Shown one piece after another: positions 1-9,620 of a DNA stretch of 64,000 nucleotides. The position numbers and the translations under genes were made by a program. The DNA is from Amycolatopsis decaplanina DSM 44594. Its GTDB lineage: Bacteria > Actinomycetota > Actinomycetes > Mycobacteriales > Pseudonocardiaceae. The stretch spans positions 124,001 through 188,000 of the forward strand of contig NZ_AOHO01000047.1 in assembly GCF_000342005.1 (NCBI RefSeq), given 5' to 3'. The notes under the pieces are model-generated. The model had not been told where the DNA came from. It ran no database searches and saw nothing but the letters and a program-made list of their open reading frames with translations. Position 1 is the first letter of the stretch. Each line of letters starts with the position of its first letter.

Positions 1-1152
1 GCAATCCGAGGCCACCCGGTCCCACGAGTAGCGCGCCCGCACCCGGTCTGCGCCGGCGATCCCGAACGACTCGCACGCCGAAGCGTCGCCGAGAAGCCGC
101 CGCAGCGCTCCCGCCAGCTCCTTCGGGCTGCGCGGCGGAACGAGCAATCCTGTGACGCCGTCGACGACGGTGTCGGTCAGCCCGCCCACAGCGCTCGCCA
201 CGACCGGGACACCGCAGGCCATCGCCTCCAGCGGCACGATGCCGAACGGTTCGTACCAAGGCGTGCAGACCACCGCGTCGGCGGAGCGCAGGAGCGCGGG
301 CATGTCTTCGCGGGACACCAGTCCCGGCAGGCGCACGCGGTCGCCGACGCCTGCCCGGTCGGCGATCTCCCGCAGCCGCCGCACCTCCGGCGCCTGGGCG
401 AGCGGACCCGCATCCGGGCCGCCCGCGATGACCAGTTCCGTGTCCGGCAGCGAGGACAGTGCGCCGATGGCGAGGTCGAAACCCTTGCGCGGCACCAGCC
501 TGCCGACGCTGACGATCCGATGTGGAGCCGTGCGGGGAGCGCACTCGCCGTCCGGGGTGAACCGCGCCAGGTCCACTCCACAAGGGACGACGGAAGCGCG
601 TGACCGCGGCAGGCCCATCCGCACGAGTTCGAAGACCTCGTCCGAGCACGTCGCGATCACCCGGTCGGCTTGTTTGGCGATCATCCGCTCGAGCCGGATC
701 CGGTCGGGCGGGCTCGTGTCGTTCTTGCCCTGATAGCGCCGTTTCACGACGCCCAGTGCGTGAAAGGTCTGGGTCACCGGGATGCCGAGATCCTTCGCCG
801 CGAGGATCGAAGCCAGGCCGGACATCCAGAAGTGCGCGTGGACGACGTCCGGCCGCTTCTTGGCCCAGCGTGACCGCAGCACCCGGCCGAACTCTCCCAT
901 ATAAGGCAGCAGTTCGTCCTTCGGCAGCTTTCTCGCAGGGCCCGCCGGAACGTGGACGACGCGGTAGCCGTCCGGCGTTTCGACCGTCGCGGGGGTTCGC
1001 CGGTTCTCGCGACGCGTGTAGACGGTGACGTCGTGTCCCTGCCTGCTCAGCGCGGCGGAGAGCTCGGCGACGTGGACATTCTGACCTCCGGCGTCGGCTC
1101 CACCGAGGGCGGCGAGCGGGCTGGCGTGCTCGGAAACCATCGCGATCCTCAT
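1..1152 (-). CDS. GT4-family glycosyltransferase, 3' end beyond the window
   Basis: Retaining glycosyltransferase of the GT4 (group 1) family, expected to transfer a sugar from a nucleotide-sugar donor in the cytoplasm; acceptor unknown. 384 codons are open with no stop before the left edge, so the C-terminus is missing. The N-terminus has the glycine-rich acceptor loop ([15 protein letters not shown] near residues 17-31). The C-terminal half has the E-x7-E donor motif in [19 protein letters not shown]. The overall pattern resembles MshA- or sucrose-phosphate-synthase-like GT4 proteins. The ATG at 1152 follows a second glycosyltransferase gene by 29 nt on the same strand, so they probably share a transcript. 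The family is secure; the product is not. Confidence 0.9.
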   Translation of the reverse strand, partial: MRIAMVSEHASPLAALGGADAGGQNVHVAELSAALSRQGHDVTVYTRRENRRTPATVETPDGYRVVHVPAGPARKLPKDELLPYMGEFGRVLRSRWAKKRPDVVHAHFWMSGLASILAAKDLGIPVTQTFHALGVVKRRYQGKNDTSPPDRIRLERMIAKQADRVIATCSDEVFELVRMGLPRSRASVVPCGVDLARFTPDGECAPRTAPHRIVSVGRLVPRKGFDLAIGALSSLPDTELVIAGGPDAGPLAQAPEVRRLREIADRAGVGDRVRLPGLVSREDMPALLRSADAVVCTPWYEPFGIVPLEAMACGVPVVASAVGGLTDTVVDGVTGLLVPPRSPKELAGALRRLLGDASACESFGIAGADRVRARYSWDRVASDC

Positions 1153-1181
1153 CGGGCTCCTTCCCTCCGCCTCCGGCGGAA

Positions 1182-2147
1182 TCAAGCGGTCACCTCGGCC
1201 AGCAGGGCGTCCCAGCGTTCGAGGAACGCCTCGAGCCCGTAGTGGCTCAACGCGAACTCGCGAGCTGATTTCCCTGCCAGTACGGCGAAATCGGGTTCAT
1301 GGATCAATTCGCGGTAGGCCTTCGCCAGCGCCTTGATGTCCGTCGAGACGGCACCGGCGTCGGGAGGGACCGCGAGTACCGCTTCGGTGGTCGCCAGTGC
1401 CACGACCGGCATGCCGAGATGCATCGCTTCGAGCAACGACAGTCCCAGCGACGTCCACCGAGCGGTGTGCAGGTAGACGCGGCGCCGGGCGACCTCGGTG
1501 TGCAGTTCCCGGCTGGGCAGGTCGCCGCCGGGATGTACCGCGGGATGGCGGCCTTCGAGCTCCTCGCTGCCGATCCCGTACACGTCGACCGGCGCGATCT
1601 CCGCGAAAGCGGGCAGCAGATCGGTTCCGGTGATCCGGCCTCGTCGCGCCGGCTCGTTGATCAGCGCCGCTCCGTGGGGCACTTCCCCGGTGTAACGCTC
1701 ACCCGGATCGGGGATCCCGTGCGGAACTATCACCGTGGGCGCGAGACCCGAGTCCCACATCAGTTCGTTGAAATGGGTCACGTGGACCAGCGGGATGTCG
1801 TCCCGATCGGCCAGCGGATGCCGGGTGGTGGCCGCGTGCTCCCGGGGAGTGTTGTGTTCGACGTAGACGGCGGGCACTTCCTTGCCGGGGCGGCGGCGCA
1901 GCCACCGCGCGGCCAGCTGGATCTCCTCTGGCCGCTGGAGGATCACGACGTCGACGTCGAGGTCCTTCAGGTCGTCGACCGGGACCTCTTCGGCGGAGGG
2001 CCAATCGCGTCCACTGAGCCCGCGTCCCCACGGCCCGCCTTCGGCCAGCAACGGCAGGAGGCAGTGATGGCCACCCCGGACGAAGGACTCGGTCCAGGAA
2101 CCGTGGACGTGCCACAGGAGGATCCGGAGCGGGGCCGTTTTCGTCAT
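1182..2147 (-). CDS. Glycosyltransferase (GT4-like)
   Basis: Predicted 321-residue cytoplasmic glycosyltransferase. The N-terminal half begins [12 protein letters not shown] and keeps a GT-B-like acceptor domain. The C-terminal half carries a nucleotide-sugar site with [20 protein letters not shown], the E-x-x-M-x-x-G-x-P-V pattern of GT4 enzymes. It is shorter than typical GT4 proteins. ATG at 2147 is chosen because GGCGG lies just upstream; an in-frame TTG at 2156 is possible. It sits between the DUF4383 membrane protein gene (28 nt upstream) and the second glycosyltransferase, all on one strand, so a small glycan or glycoconjugate operon is likely. The substrate cannot be told. Confidence 0.82.
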   Translation of the reverse strand: MTKTAPLRILLWHVHGSWTESFVRGGHHCLLPLLAEGGPWGRGLSGRDWPSAEEVPVDDLKDLDVDVVILQRPEEIQLAARWLRRRPGKEVPAVYVEHNTPREHAATTRHPLADRDDIPLVHVTHFNELMWDSGLAPTVIVPHGIPDPGERYTGEVPHGAALINEPARRGRITGTDLLPAFAEIAPVDVYGIGSEELEGRHPAVHPGGDLPSRELHTEVARRRVYLHTARWTSLGLSLLEAMHLGMPVVALATTEAVLAVPPDAGAVSTDIKALAKAYRELIHEPDFAVLAGKSAREFALSHYGLEAFLERWDALLAEVTA

Positions 2148-2175
2148 ATCCGCCAAGTTGCCCGTTGTGGACGAA

Positions 2176-2607
2176 CTAAACGTTTTCCCTTGCCTTACTT
2201 TGGTTTCGCTGGGAAAGGCGGGTGGCCGCGATGCCCACCGCGAGCGCCGCGAGGGAGGTCAGCGCGTGGAGGACGTTGTCGGCCCAGTTGAGATTGACCG
2301 CGTCCCCGGAGGAATCGGTCCCCGCGGAGAGCGCGCCGAATGCGGTCAATCCCGCGAATGCCACGAAAGCCAGCCAGCAGTAGGCCGCGATCGCGGACGG
2401 TTTGAAGACCGCGACCAGGCCCAGAACGCCGATCACGGTACGGATGACGTCGAGCATTCCGGTCGCGCTGAAGATCCACAACGTGTTCTCGCCGACCTGG
2501 TTCGCCTCGGGGAGGAAGAAGAAGCCGAGCACACCCAAGACGAGATGGACCAGTGCGATGACGAACACCACCGGTCGCAGAAGGAAGCCTGTCGTACGCA
2601 GTTTCAT
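2176..2607 (-). CDS. DUF4383 family membrane protein
   Basis: 143-residue integral membrane protein with four hydrophobic segments, about residues 8-30, 45-68, 75-96 and 110-128. It begins MKLRTTGFLLRPVVFVIALVH and matches the small four-helix DUF4383 family common in actinobacteria, for which no function is established. The start at 2607 has a clean GGAGG seven bases upstream; a longer reading to 2916 lacks such a site. The two glycosyltransferase genes follow immediately downstream, which may only reflect shared transcription. Confidence 0.8.
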   Translation of the reverse strand: MKLRTTGFLLRPVVFVIALVHLVLGVLGFFFLPEANQVGENTLWIFSATGMLDVIRTVIGVLGLVAVFKPSAIAAYCWLAFVAFAGLTAFGALSAGTDSSGDAVNLNWADNVLHALTSLAALAVGIAATRLSQRNQSKARENV

Positions 2608-2704
2608 CGGAAACGCCTCCGTTTCGCCGCAAGCCCGTCGGATACCCCCTGGAGACGACGTGAAACTCCCCCGGCGGACGGCCGGGGAAGTGCCACGCGA
2701 TGCC

Positions 2705-3586
2705 TCAACCGGATTGGGGGTCGGTGTCGTCGTGCGGGTCGCCGGACGACGTGCCCTGCTCCCCACGGACCTCTTCGCGTTCTTCCTCGTCCCGTTTCCC
2801 GCCGCCGGGTTCGGCCATCTTCGCCATCTGGGCGGCCTTGGCCTTGTCCGGCAGCACGCGGGAGGCCGCGGTCTGCACCTTGTTCTTGGCGGAACCGGCG
2901 ACCACCTTGTCGTCACCCTGCATGAGCGCCTCGAATCCTTCCCGTGCGACGTCGGCGGGGTCGTCCTTCGGACCCGAGCCGATCTTGGTGTCCCGCATGC
3001 CCGCCCGGTCGAAGAACTCGGTGTCCGTCGGGCCCGGCAGCAACGCCGTCACCGTCACTCCGGAGTCCTTCAATTCGGTTCGAAGTCCTTCGGAGAACGA
3101 CTGCAGGAACGCCTTCGATGCCGCGTAAACGGCGTGATAGGGACCGGGCGCGGTGGCGGCGATGGACGAGGTGAACAGCACGCGACCCGCCTTCCTCTCC
3201 GCCATGGGCTTCGTCAGCCGATGGGTCAGGTGGACCGCCGAAGTGATGTTGAGGTTCACCACCCGAAGCTGGTCACGCAGGGCGCTGTCGAGCACCGCGC
3301 CGCCGACGCCCACCCCGGCGTTGACCGCCAGGGAGTCGACCGGGCGGCCGGTCGCCGCCACCCGGTCGACGAGTTCTTCGACGCCCTCGTACGCGCTGAG
3401 ATCCACTCGTACGGCGTCCACGCCGGCGCCTTGGTCCTGCAGGGCGCGGGCGGCCGGGATGAGTTCGTCGTCCTCGGCGGCGATCACCAGATCGTATCCG
3501 TGCCCGGCGAACTGCTTCGCCAGTTCGAACCCGATCCCGCTGGACGCTCCGGTGACGACCGCGAGCGGTTTGGCCGGATTGGCCAT
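2705..3586 (-). CDS. Short-chain dehydrogenase/reductase (SDR)
   Basis: 293-residue NAD(P)-dependent oxidoreductase of the classical SDR family. The Rossmann motif TGASSGIG is at residues 12-19, NAG at 89-91, the catalytic Ser at about 140-141 and YxxxK at Tyr154-Lys158. The C-terminal 40 residues are highly charged (Glu/Arg-rich and disordered), an unusual tail for the family. GGAGGGAACAG precedes the ATG. A gap of about 100 bp separates it from the DUF4383 gene downstream. The substrate is unknown; it resembles the actinobacterial SDRs annotated as general short-chain oxidoreductases. Confidence 0.88.
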   Translation of the reverse strand: MANPAKPLAVVTGASSGIGFELAKQFAGHGYDLVIAAEDDELIPAARALQDQGAGVDAVRVDLSAYEGVEELVDRVAATGRPVDSLAVNAGVGVGGAVLDSALRDQLRVVNLNITSAVHLTHRLTKPMAERKAGRVLFTSSIAATAPGPYHAVYAASKAFLQSFSEGLRTELKDSGVTVTALLPGPTDTEFFDRAGMRDTKIGSGPKDDPADVAREGFEALMQGDDKVVAGSAKNKVQTAASRVLPDKAKAAQMAKMAEPGGGKRDEEEREEVRGEQGTSSGDPHDDTDPQSG

Positions 3587-3735
3587 CTGTTCCCTCCTTC
3601 GGTCGCTTCTCCCTGCGGCTACCCCTTCCGAGCGCGTCCAACCCTGCTCACGCGGAACAATCGGCGGGCCACTGTGGACGTTTCGCGCCGCACGGCAGGG
3701 GTAGCCGGGAGCAACTACGGCGAACCGGAGGGAAC

Positions 3736-4428
3736 ATGACCGCGATCTCCCAGGCAGCAGCGATACCACTCGCCCCGGCGCGGCCTCGGCTGCTGCGGCC
3801 GCCGGGGGTGTATCGCCCGCAACACGACACCTGGTTGCTGGCGAGCGCGTTGAGCGCGTCAGGAATGCCCGCCGGAGCGAGAGTTCTCGACCTCTGCACC
3901 GGGACCGGCGCCCTCGCGCTGGCGGCCGCGGCGCACGGCGCGGGATCGGTGACCGCGGTGGACATCTCCCGCCGGGCACTGGCCGCGGTCTGGGTCAATT
4001 CGCGGCTGCGCCGGCTCCCGGTCCGGCCGCTTCGTGGCGGCTTGGCCGAAGCGGCTCGTGGCGGCCCGTTCGACGTCGTGCTGGCGAACCCGCCTTACGT
4101 GCCCTCCCCGGTGCCCGCGGCCGGAGCCGCCCGGGCCTGGGACGCGGGCCCGGACGGCAGGATCGTGCTCGACCAGGTCTGTGCCCAGGCGTCGTCGCTG
4201 GTGGCGCCGGGCGGGTACCTGATGATGGTCCACTCCGCGGTCTCCGGCCCCGGCAAGTCGCTGGAGCGGTTGCGGGCGGCGGGAATGACCCCGGCGGTGG
4301 TCGCCACCCGATCGATCCCCTTCGGCCCCGTCATGAGGGCACGGGCGGCCTTCCTCGAAGCGGCGGGCCTGATCGCGGCCGAACAACGGCACGAGGAACT
4401 GGTGGTGATCCGTGCCGACCGGTCGTGA
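3736..4428 (+). CDS. HemK/PrmC-like class I SAM methyltransferase
   Basis: 230-residue methyltransferase. The SAM-binding motif I is LDLCTGTGAL (residues 51-60), motif II contains AVDIS (75-79), and the NPPY motif at 118-121 is typical of enzymes that methylate a planar amide or amine nitrogen, such as release-factor glutamine methyltransferases. It is shorter than PrmC and lacks its N-terminal helical domain, so it is closer to the stand-alone HemK2/Mtq2-like group. GGAGGGAAC precedes the ATG. The last 17 nt overlap the CDGSH gene, suggesting translational coupling. The true substrate is not shown by the sequence. Confidence 0.85.
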   Translation: MTAISQAAAIPLAPARPRLLRPPGVYRPQHDTWLLASALSASGMPAGARVLDLCTGTGALALAAAAHGAGSVTAVDISRRALAAVWVNSRLRRLPVRPLRGGLAEAARGGPFDVVLANPPYVPSPVPAAGAARAWDAGPDGRIVLDQVCAQASSLVAPGGYLMMVHSAVSGPGKSLERLRAAGMTPAVVATRSIPFGPVMRARAAFLEAAGLIAAEQRHEELVVIRADRS

Positions 4429-4627
4429 GACCAAGGTCCGGATCGAACCCGGCGGGCCCCTCCTGGTGGAGGGGCCGGTCGAGGTCGTCACCGACGACGG
4501 CGAAACGGTGACTTCGGATCGCTTCGTGGTCGCTCTCTGCGCCTGCCGCCGCAGCAAGCGTTACCCGTTCTGCGACACGAGCCACCGCCGCCGCTCACGG
4601 CAAGGGGTGCAGCGGCCTCAGGAGTGA
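4412..4627 (+). CDS. CDGSH-type iron-sulfur protein
   Basis: 71-residue single-domain protein with the CDGSH 2Fe-2S ligand pattern: Cys43, Cys45, Cys54 and His58 in CACRRSKRYPFCDTSH. Such domains carry a pH- and redox-labile 2Fe-2S cluster. The GTG start lies inside the methyltransferase gene (17-nt overlap). Its 3' end overlaps the 3' end of the convergent heme-oxygenase-like gene by 33 nt. The pairing of a CDGSH protein with an iron-containing oxidoreductase suggests an electron donor/partner relation, which is an inference. Confidence 0.88.
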   Translation: MPTGRETKVRIEPGGPLLVEGPVEVVTDDGETVTSDRFVVALCACRRSKRYPFCDTSHRRRSRQGVQRPQE

Positions 4628-5605
4628 GCTCTCCCCGGCCGACCAGGCGCCCAGCAGGTGCTCGGTCAGCCGGTTCTCCAGCAGGTCGGTGGCCTGGATG
4701 CCCAGCGCGATGTCCGCCGCCAGGTCCGGTTCCCGTTCGAGCAGATCGCCGACGACGTCGTGCCGCAGTACCTGTTCGTGCACCGCGTCGGCCTCGATGT
4801 GCTCGGTGTAGAAGTACCGGCATTCCGGGGCCCCGCCGAGGCGTTCCAGCGCCTGGTCCATCCGCCGGGCAGCGGGCGCGGTGGTGATCTCGGCGGCCGC
4901 GAAGTGCCCGACGAGCGCGCCGCGCAGGCTCCGGTGCAGGCCGAACAGCGACATCATGTTCACCGTCGCGAGCATGCACGCGGGGACGTGGTCGAGGTAG
5001 GCGAGGTAGCCGGCCGACAGGCCCGCCGCGGTCAGCAGATCCGCGAACAGGCGGGAATGCGCCTGATCGGCCCGCCCGCCGCCGAACTCGTCGAACTCCA
5101 CGGCGACCAGCGCCGTCTTGGCCCTTCCCCGCAGCCGCGGGATCACCCACGCGTGGGGATCTGCCTCCTTGAGGTGGTAGATCGACCGATGCGCGAAATA
5201 CTCCTCGACGTGCCACCGTTCGCCCTGGTCGCGCAGGAAGTGGGAAACGCCGCCACCCTCGACCGGTTCGACGAGCAACTCGTCCAGCAGCCCGCCGACG
5301 TCGTCGCCGCCGGGCACGGCGGCGCGGATGCCGTCGAGGAACACGTGCTCCAGAACGGAGCGGAAACCGAGCAGGCGGGGGTCCCATTCCCATTCGGAGT
5401 CGACACCGTCGAAGCCTTGGTAGTGCAGCTCGTAGCAGACGTGCAACGCCAGCTGCAGATCTTCACCGAACGGGTCGGCGCCGGTCGCCACTTCGAGGTC
5501 GAAATCGTCCCGGCGCCCGCCTGCCAGTGTGTCCACCACGGCGGCCGAGAGCGGGCCGCGGATCTCGGGCAGCCTCGCGGCCACCTCTCGGTCGATCGTC
5601 GTCAT
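4595..5605 (-). CDS. Iron-containing redox enzyme, heme-oxygenase-like fold
   Basis: 336-residue protein of the iron-containing redox enzyme family, helical heme-oxygenase-like diiron proteins. Candidate metal ligands are in ELHYQGF (about residues 59-65), EHVFLDGI (about 86-93), EEYFAHRSIYHLKEADPHAW (about 134-153) and the later YFYTEHIEADAVHE (about 265-278). The regularly spaced Glu/His pairs are typical of HDO/CADD-type enzymes. The overlapping convergent CDGSH gene is a plausible redox partner. The reaction is unknown. Confidence 0.8.
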   Translation of the reverse strand: MTTIDREVAARLPEIRGPLSAAVVDTLAGGRRDDFDLEVATGADPFGEDLQLALHVCYELHYQGFDGVDSEWEWDPRLLGFRSVLEHVFLDGIRAAVPGGDDVGGLLDELLVEPVEGGGVSHFLRDQGERWHVEEYFAHRSIYHLKEADPHAWVIPRLRGRAKTALVAVEFDEFGGGRADQAHSRLFADLLTAAGLSAGYLAYLDHVPACMLATVNMMSLFGLHRSLRGALVGHFAAAEITTAPAARRMDQALERLGGAPECRYFYTEHIEADAVHEQVLRHDVVGDLLEREPDLAADIALGIQATDLLENRLTEHLLGAWSAGESSLLRPLHPLP

Positions 5606-5623
5606 GGTCCGGGAGTACCCGGT

Positions 5624-6721
5624 CTAGGCGTGCGGAACCGTCTCTTCGGTCAGCATCCGCAACACCGCGACCTCTCCGTCGGCGGCGGCCCGGCGCTGCC
5701 GTTCGGCGCCGGTGCCCTCCCGTTCCAGCCGTCCGAGAAGGGTACGGACGAGGTCCGCGTCACCGGTGTCCTCCAGTGCCTGCTTGGTGTGCGCCAGCAA
5801 CGCGGCGACGCGGTCACCCACCGGGACCGGCTTCCCCGCCACCGGGTCGACGGCCGGCCCCAAAAGACCGTGACGCGCGGCCGACCACACCGCGGCGGCG
5901 GCGATCTGCGGATCCAGCGGCGTGGCCTCCACCCCGTGGTCAAGCTCGGTGAGGGCGGTGCGCACCAGCGCGCGGGTCAGCAGTCCCTGCAGGACGGCTT
6001 CGTCCACGGTGGACGCGGTGTCGGCGGCGCGGACCTCGACCGTCGGCCACCGCGCGGACGGCCGCGCGAGCCAGAAGGTCTGGTTCTCGTCCACCAGGGC
6101 CCCGCAGTCCACCAGCTTCCCGACCTGCTCCTCGTACGCGGCGGCGTCCACGAAGTACGGTGCGACGCCCGAGCCGGGAAAACGGCTCTGCTCCACCATC
6201 CGCCAGCTCTCGTAGCCGGTGTCGCGGCCGCCTTCGAACGGCGAGTTCCCCGACAACGCCAGCAACGTGGGCAGCCACTCGCCCAGGTGGTTCACGACGG
6301 CGACCGCGGTTTCCCGGTCGGGCACGCCCACGTGCACGTGACAGCCACAGGCCTCGTACGCCTTGACGACACCGGCGTACAGGGCGTCGACCTTGCCGAA
6401 CCGGTCGTCCGTGCCGTAGTCGCGATCGGGTGAGGGACGCAGGGGACTGCCGGAGGCCAGGATGGCGCAGTCCTCGCCCGCCGCCGCTTCGGCGAGCGTA
6501 CGGCGTCCCGCGGTCAGGTGTTCGTACAGCTCGTCGGCGGTCTCGCAGACGCCGGTGGCGGCCTCGACCTGCGTCGGGCGCAGTTCCCGGTGGACCGCGG
6601 CACCGTCCGGCAGCGGACAGCAGATCCGATGCCGTTCGAGCACCGCCTCGGCCCGGGGACAGCTCACCCCGGTCCTGGGATCGACCAGCAGGAACTCCTC
6701 TTCGATGCCGATCCCTGTCAT
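5624..6721 (-). CDS. Glutamate-cysteine ligase 2 family (YbdK-like) ATP-dependent carboxylate-amine ligase
   Basis: 365-residue member of the GCS2 family, which forms an amide bond between a carboxylate and an amine using ATP. It starts MTGIGIEEEFLLVDP, the family N-terminal metal/ATP motif, and contains CGCHVHVGVPDRE, the metal-binding His motif. ATG at 6721 overlaps the stop of the upstream FAD/Rieske gene (ATGA), so the two are translationally coupled. A second paralogue lies at 13606-14694. The family includes mycothiol- and ergothioneine-pathway ligases; which product is made here cannot be said. Confidence 0.88.
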   Translation of the reverse strand: MTGIGIEEEFLLVDPRTGVSCPRAEAVLERHRICCPLPDGAAVHRELRPTQVEAATGVCETADELYEHLTAGRRTLAEAAAGEDCAILASGSPLRPSPDRDYGTDDRFGKVDALYAGVVKAYEACGCHVHVGVPDRETAVAVVNHLGEWLPTLLALSGNSPFEGGRDTGYESWRMVEQSRFPGSGVAPYFVDAAAYEEQVGKLVDCGALVDENQTFWLARPSARWPTVEVRAADTASTVDEAVLQGLLTRALVRTALTELDHGVEATPLDPQIAAAAVWSAARHGLLGPAVDPVAGKPVPVGDRVAALLAHTKQALEDTGDADLVRTLLGRLEREGTGAERQRRAAADGEVAVLRMLTEETVPHA

Positions 6722-8235
6722 CGTGGCTCCCGCTTCTTCGGCAGCGCGCGCACGGCCGGACCCTGGATCACCGACCCGTCCAGACCGAACCGCGAACCGT
6801 GGCAAGGGCAGTCCCAGGTCTTTTCCGCGTTGTTGAACGCGACGAGACAGCCCAGATGGGTGCAGTGGGCGCCGACGGCGTGCAGTTCACCGCCCGGATC
6901 GCGGTAGGCGGCGACGAGTTCGCCGCCGTCACGGGTCACCTTGGCCTCGCCGGGCGCGAGTTCGTCCAAGGCGGCGGGCTTGCGCAGCGCGCTGAGGTGG
7001 TCGCCCACCAGGAACTTCGCGACCGTGGCGTTGTTCTCCACGGTCGAGATCGCGGACCGCAGGTCGAAGCGGTTCGGGTCGTACAGGCCGGCCGACGGGT
7101 TCTCCCGTCCGGTGAGGAGATCCGCGAGCAGCAGCCCGGCAGCGGTGCCGCCGGTCATACCCCACTGACCGAAGCCGGTGGCGACCCACAGGTGACGGCT
7201 CGCCGGGTGGTAGCGCCCGACGTACGGCACGGAGTCCAAAGTGGACAGATCATGGGCGGACCACCGGTGGGTGACCCGGTGCACGGCCGCGTGCCCGCTC
7301 GCCCAGGCGGCCAGCCGTTCGTAGCGGCTCTCGACGTCGACGGAGTCGCCGACGCGGTAGTGCTCGCCGCCCACGACCGCGTACGGGACGCCGTCCTTGT
7401 GGTAGCTCCGCACGGAGTGGTGGGTGTCGGCGTCCAGGTACATCCCCTCCGGCGGGCGGTTGCCTTCGACCGGCCCGGCGACCACCAGATCGCGGACCGG
7501 GTCGAGCCGGGCGAAGAACAGGCCGCGGTCGAACACGGGGTAGTGGGTCGCCACCACGACCTCACTCGCCCGCACCTCACCGGAACTGGTACGCACCTTG
7601 GTGCCGCCGAGTTCGTCGACGCCTTCCGCGCGTACGCCCTCGACGATCGTCCCGCCCAGGCGTTCGATCTCGCCTGCCAGGGCGAGCAGCCAGCGGCGTG
7701 GGTGGAAATGCGCCTGCGACGCGAACTTCACCGCGCCGACCGCGGGCACGTCGAGGTCGACCTCGGTGACATAGGTGGCCGGGAGACCGGCCTCGGCGGC
7801 GGCTTCCGCCTCACGTTCGAGGCTTTCGACGGTTTCGGGCCTGGTCGTGTAGACGAAGCTGTCGGCGCGGGTGAAACCGCAGTCGATGTCGAGTTCGGCC
7901 GTGGCCGCGGCGATCCAGTCCAGGGCGCCCGCCTGTGTGGAGGCGTACATCGCGGCGGCTTCGGCGCCCTTGGTCTTGGCCAGCGTGGCGTACTTGAGCC
8001 CGTGCTGGGTGCTGACCTTCGCCGTGGTGTGCCCGGAGACCCCCGCCGCGAGGCGGCCGGCCTCCAGGACCAGGACCGAGCGCCCGGCCCTCGCCAGCCG
8101 GTACGCCGCGGTGAGCCCGGCGATACCGCCGCCGAGTACGGCGACGTCGACCTCCGATGGCAACGGCGTGCCGGTGCGATCGGGAGCGGGAGCCGTGTCG
8201 AGCCACAATGAACGCGTTCCGGGCAACTCCGTCAT
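6718..8235 (-). CDS. FAD-dependent oxidoreductase with C-terminal Rieske 2Fe-2S domain
   Basis: 505-residue two-domain flavoenzyme. The N-terminal FAD-binding Rossmann motif is VAVLGGGIAGLTAAYRL (about residues 31-47), with a DAO-type catalytic domain up to about 400. The C-terminal Rieske domain has the pair CTHLGC and CPCHGS that binds a 2Fe-2S cluster through two Cys and two His. This architecture is known in the YhfW-like family. ATG at 8235 is preferred over an in-frame TTG at 8268. It is coupled to the GCS2 ligase downstream by a 4-nt overlap and is divergent from the ATP-grasp operon. Confidence 0.9.
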   Translation of the reverse strand: MTELPGTRSLWLDTAPAPDRTGTPLPSEVDVAVLGGGIAGLTAAYRLARAGRSVLVLEAGRLAAGVSGHTTAKVSTQHGLKYATLAKTKGAEAAAMYASTQAGALDWIAAATAELDIDCGFTRADSFVYTTRPETVESLEREAEAAAEAGLPATYVTEVDLDVPAVGAVKFASQAHFHPRRWLLALAGEIERLGGTIVEGVRAEGVDELGGTKVRTSSGEVRASEVVVATHYPVFDRGLFFARLDPVRDLVVAGPVEGNRPPEGMYLDADTHHSVRSYHKDGVPYAVVGGEHYRVGDSVDVESRYERLAAWASGHAAVHRVTHRWSAHDLSTLDSVPYVGRYHPASRHLWVATGFGQWGMTGGTAAGLLLADLLTGRENPSAGLYDPNRFDLRSAISTVENNATVAKFLVGDHLSALRKPAALDELAPGEAKVTRDGGELVAAYRDPGGELHAVGAHCTHLGCLVAFNNAEKTWDCPCHGSRFGLDGSVIQGPAVRALPKKREPR

Positions 8236-8318
8236 GACGGCCGGATTCCCTCGGGGTGAGGCGGGCAAACCAGGGCGGTCCTGGTTTTCGGGAGCACTCG
8301 ACCGGGTAGCACTGGCCT

Positions 8319-9617
8319 ATGACCACATCCTCCAGGCCCCCAGCGGAAAAGAACATCTTCGTCATCGGTCTCGACGACGCCAACGAGGAACTGCTGAGAC
8401 GGCTTCCCGGTGCCGGCCGGTATCGCTTCCATGGCTTGCTGTCACCGGAGGAACTCCAGCACGGCGAGATCCCGATCGTGGAACTCGTGAAGAAGGCCGA
8501 GTCGCGATTGGACGCCTTCACCGGGCCGATCGACGCGATCGTCAGTTATTGGGACTTCCCGTCCTCGACGATGGTCGCCATGCTGTGCGAAAAGTACGGC
8601 CTCCCTGGTGTTTCGCTCGAGGCCGTACTGAAGTGCGAGCACAAGTACTGGAGCCGCCTCGAACAGTCGAAGGTGATCGACGAGGTCCCGTCGTTCGGCA
8701 TCGTCGACCTGGACCAGGACGACCCCAGGCCGCCCGAGGGCGTCGATTACCCCATGTGGCTCAAGCCGGTGAAGTCGTTCTCCTCGGAGCTGGCCTTCCA
8801 CGTCGCCGACGACGACGAGTTCGACAAGGCCGTCGCCGAGATCCGGGCAGGTGTCGACAGGGTAGGCAAACCCTTCGAACGCGTTCTCGGCAAGGTCGAG
8901 CTTCCCGCCGAGGTGGCCGAGGCCGGGGGAGCGGCGTGCCTCGCGGAGGGAGAGCTCAACGGTGTGCAGGCCGCTACCGAAGGATATGTCTACAAAGGAC
9001 AAGTCACGGTCTACGGTGTTCTCGATTCGATCAACTACCCCGACTCGGCGTCCTTCCTGCGGCATCAGTACCCGTCGCAGCTGCCCGAGGACGCCGTCGA
9101 GCGGATGAAGGAGATCTCCGTCCGTGTGATGGAGCAGATCGGTTTCGACAACGCCACGTTCAGCATCGAGTTCTTCTGCCATCCCGAATCCGGGCAGGCC
9201 TGCCTGCTGGAGATCAATCCGCGGCATTCGCAGTCCCACGCGGAGCTGTTCGAGTACGTGGACGGGGTGGCGAACCACCAGATCATGGTCCAGCTGGGCC
9301 TCGGCCAGGATCCCGGAAGGCGGCGGAACAAGGGCGACTACCGGATCGCGGGCAAGTGGTACCACCGCCGGTTCCGTGACGGGCTGGTCACGCGGGTGCC
9401 CACACGGGGTGAGATCGCGGACCTGGAGACGGAGATCCCCGGGGTGAAGATCGAACTGGTGGCGGAGAAGGGGCTACGGCTCTCCGACCTGCCCGAACAG
9501 GACAGCTACAGCTACGAACTCGCGCACATCTTCGTCGCGGCGCAGACCGAACGGGAGATGGAGAGCAAGTACCGCCGGTGCACCGAGGCGCTGCGGTTCG
9601 ACTTCGAGGAGGGATAG
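8319..9617 (+). CDS. ATP-grasp domain ligase
   Basis: 432-residue ATP-grasp protein that should activate a carboxylate as an acyl phosphate for ligation to an amine or thiol. Visible parts are the N-terminal pre-ATP-grasp fold (NIFVIGLDDANEELL), the ATP-lid lysine region YPMWLKPVKSFSS (about residues 145-157) and the metal-binding CLLEINPRHSQSH (about 295-307). It begins an operon with the CocE-like hydrolase 3 bp downstream and an HSL-type hydrolase after that. No close named homologue is recognised. Confidence 0.85.
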   Translation: MTTSSRPPAEKNIFVIGLDDANEELLRRLPGAGRYRFHGLLSPEELQHGEIPIVELVKKAESRLDAFTGPIDAIVSYWDFPSSTMVAMLCEKYGLPGVSLEAVLKCEHKYWSRLEQSKVIDEVPSFGIVDLDQDDPRPPEGVDYPMWLKPVKSFSSELAFHVADDDEFDKAVAEIRAGVDRVGKPFERVLGKVELPAEVAEAGGAACLAEGELNGVQAATEGYVYKGQVTVYGVLDSINYPDSASFLRHQYPSQLPEDAVERMKEISVRVMEQIGFDNATFSIEFFCHPESGQACLLEINPRHSQSHAELFEYVDGVANHQIMVQLGLGQDPGRRRNKGDYRIAGKWYHRRFRDGLVTRVPTRGEIADLETEIPGVKIELVAEKGLRLSDLPEQDSYSYELAHIFVAAQTEREMESKYRRCTEALRFDFEEG

Positions 9618-9620
9618 CCC

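Noticed and set aside
2402..3739. Long plus-strand frame over the SDR and DUF4383 genes
   Set aside because: It is antisense to well-supported genes and lacks recognisable domains.
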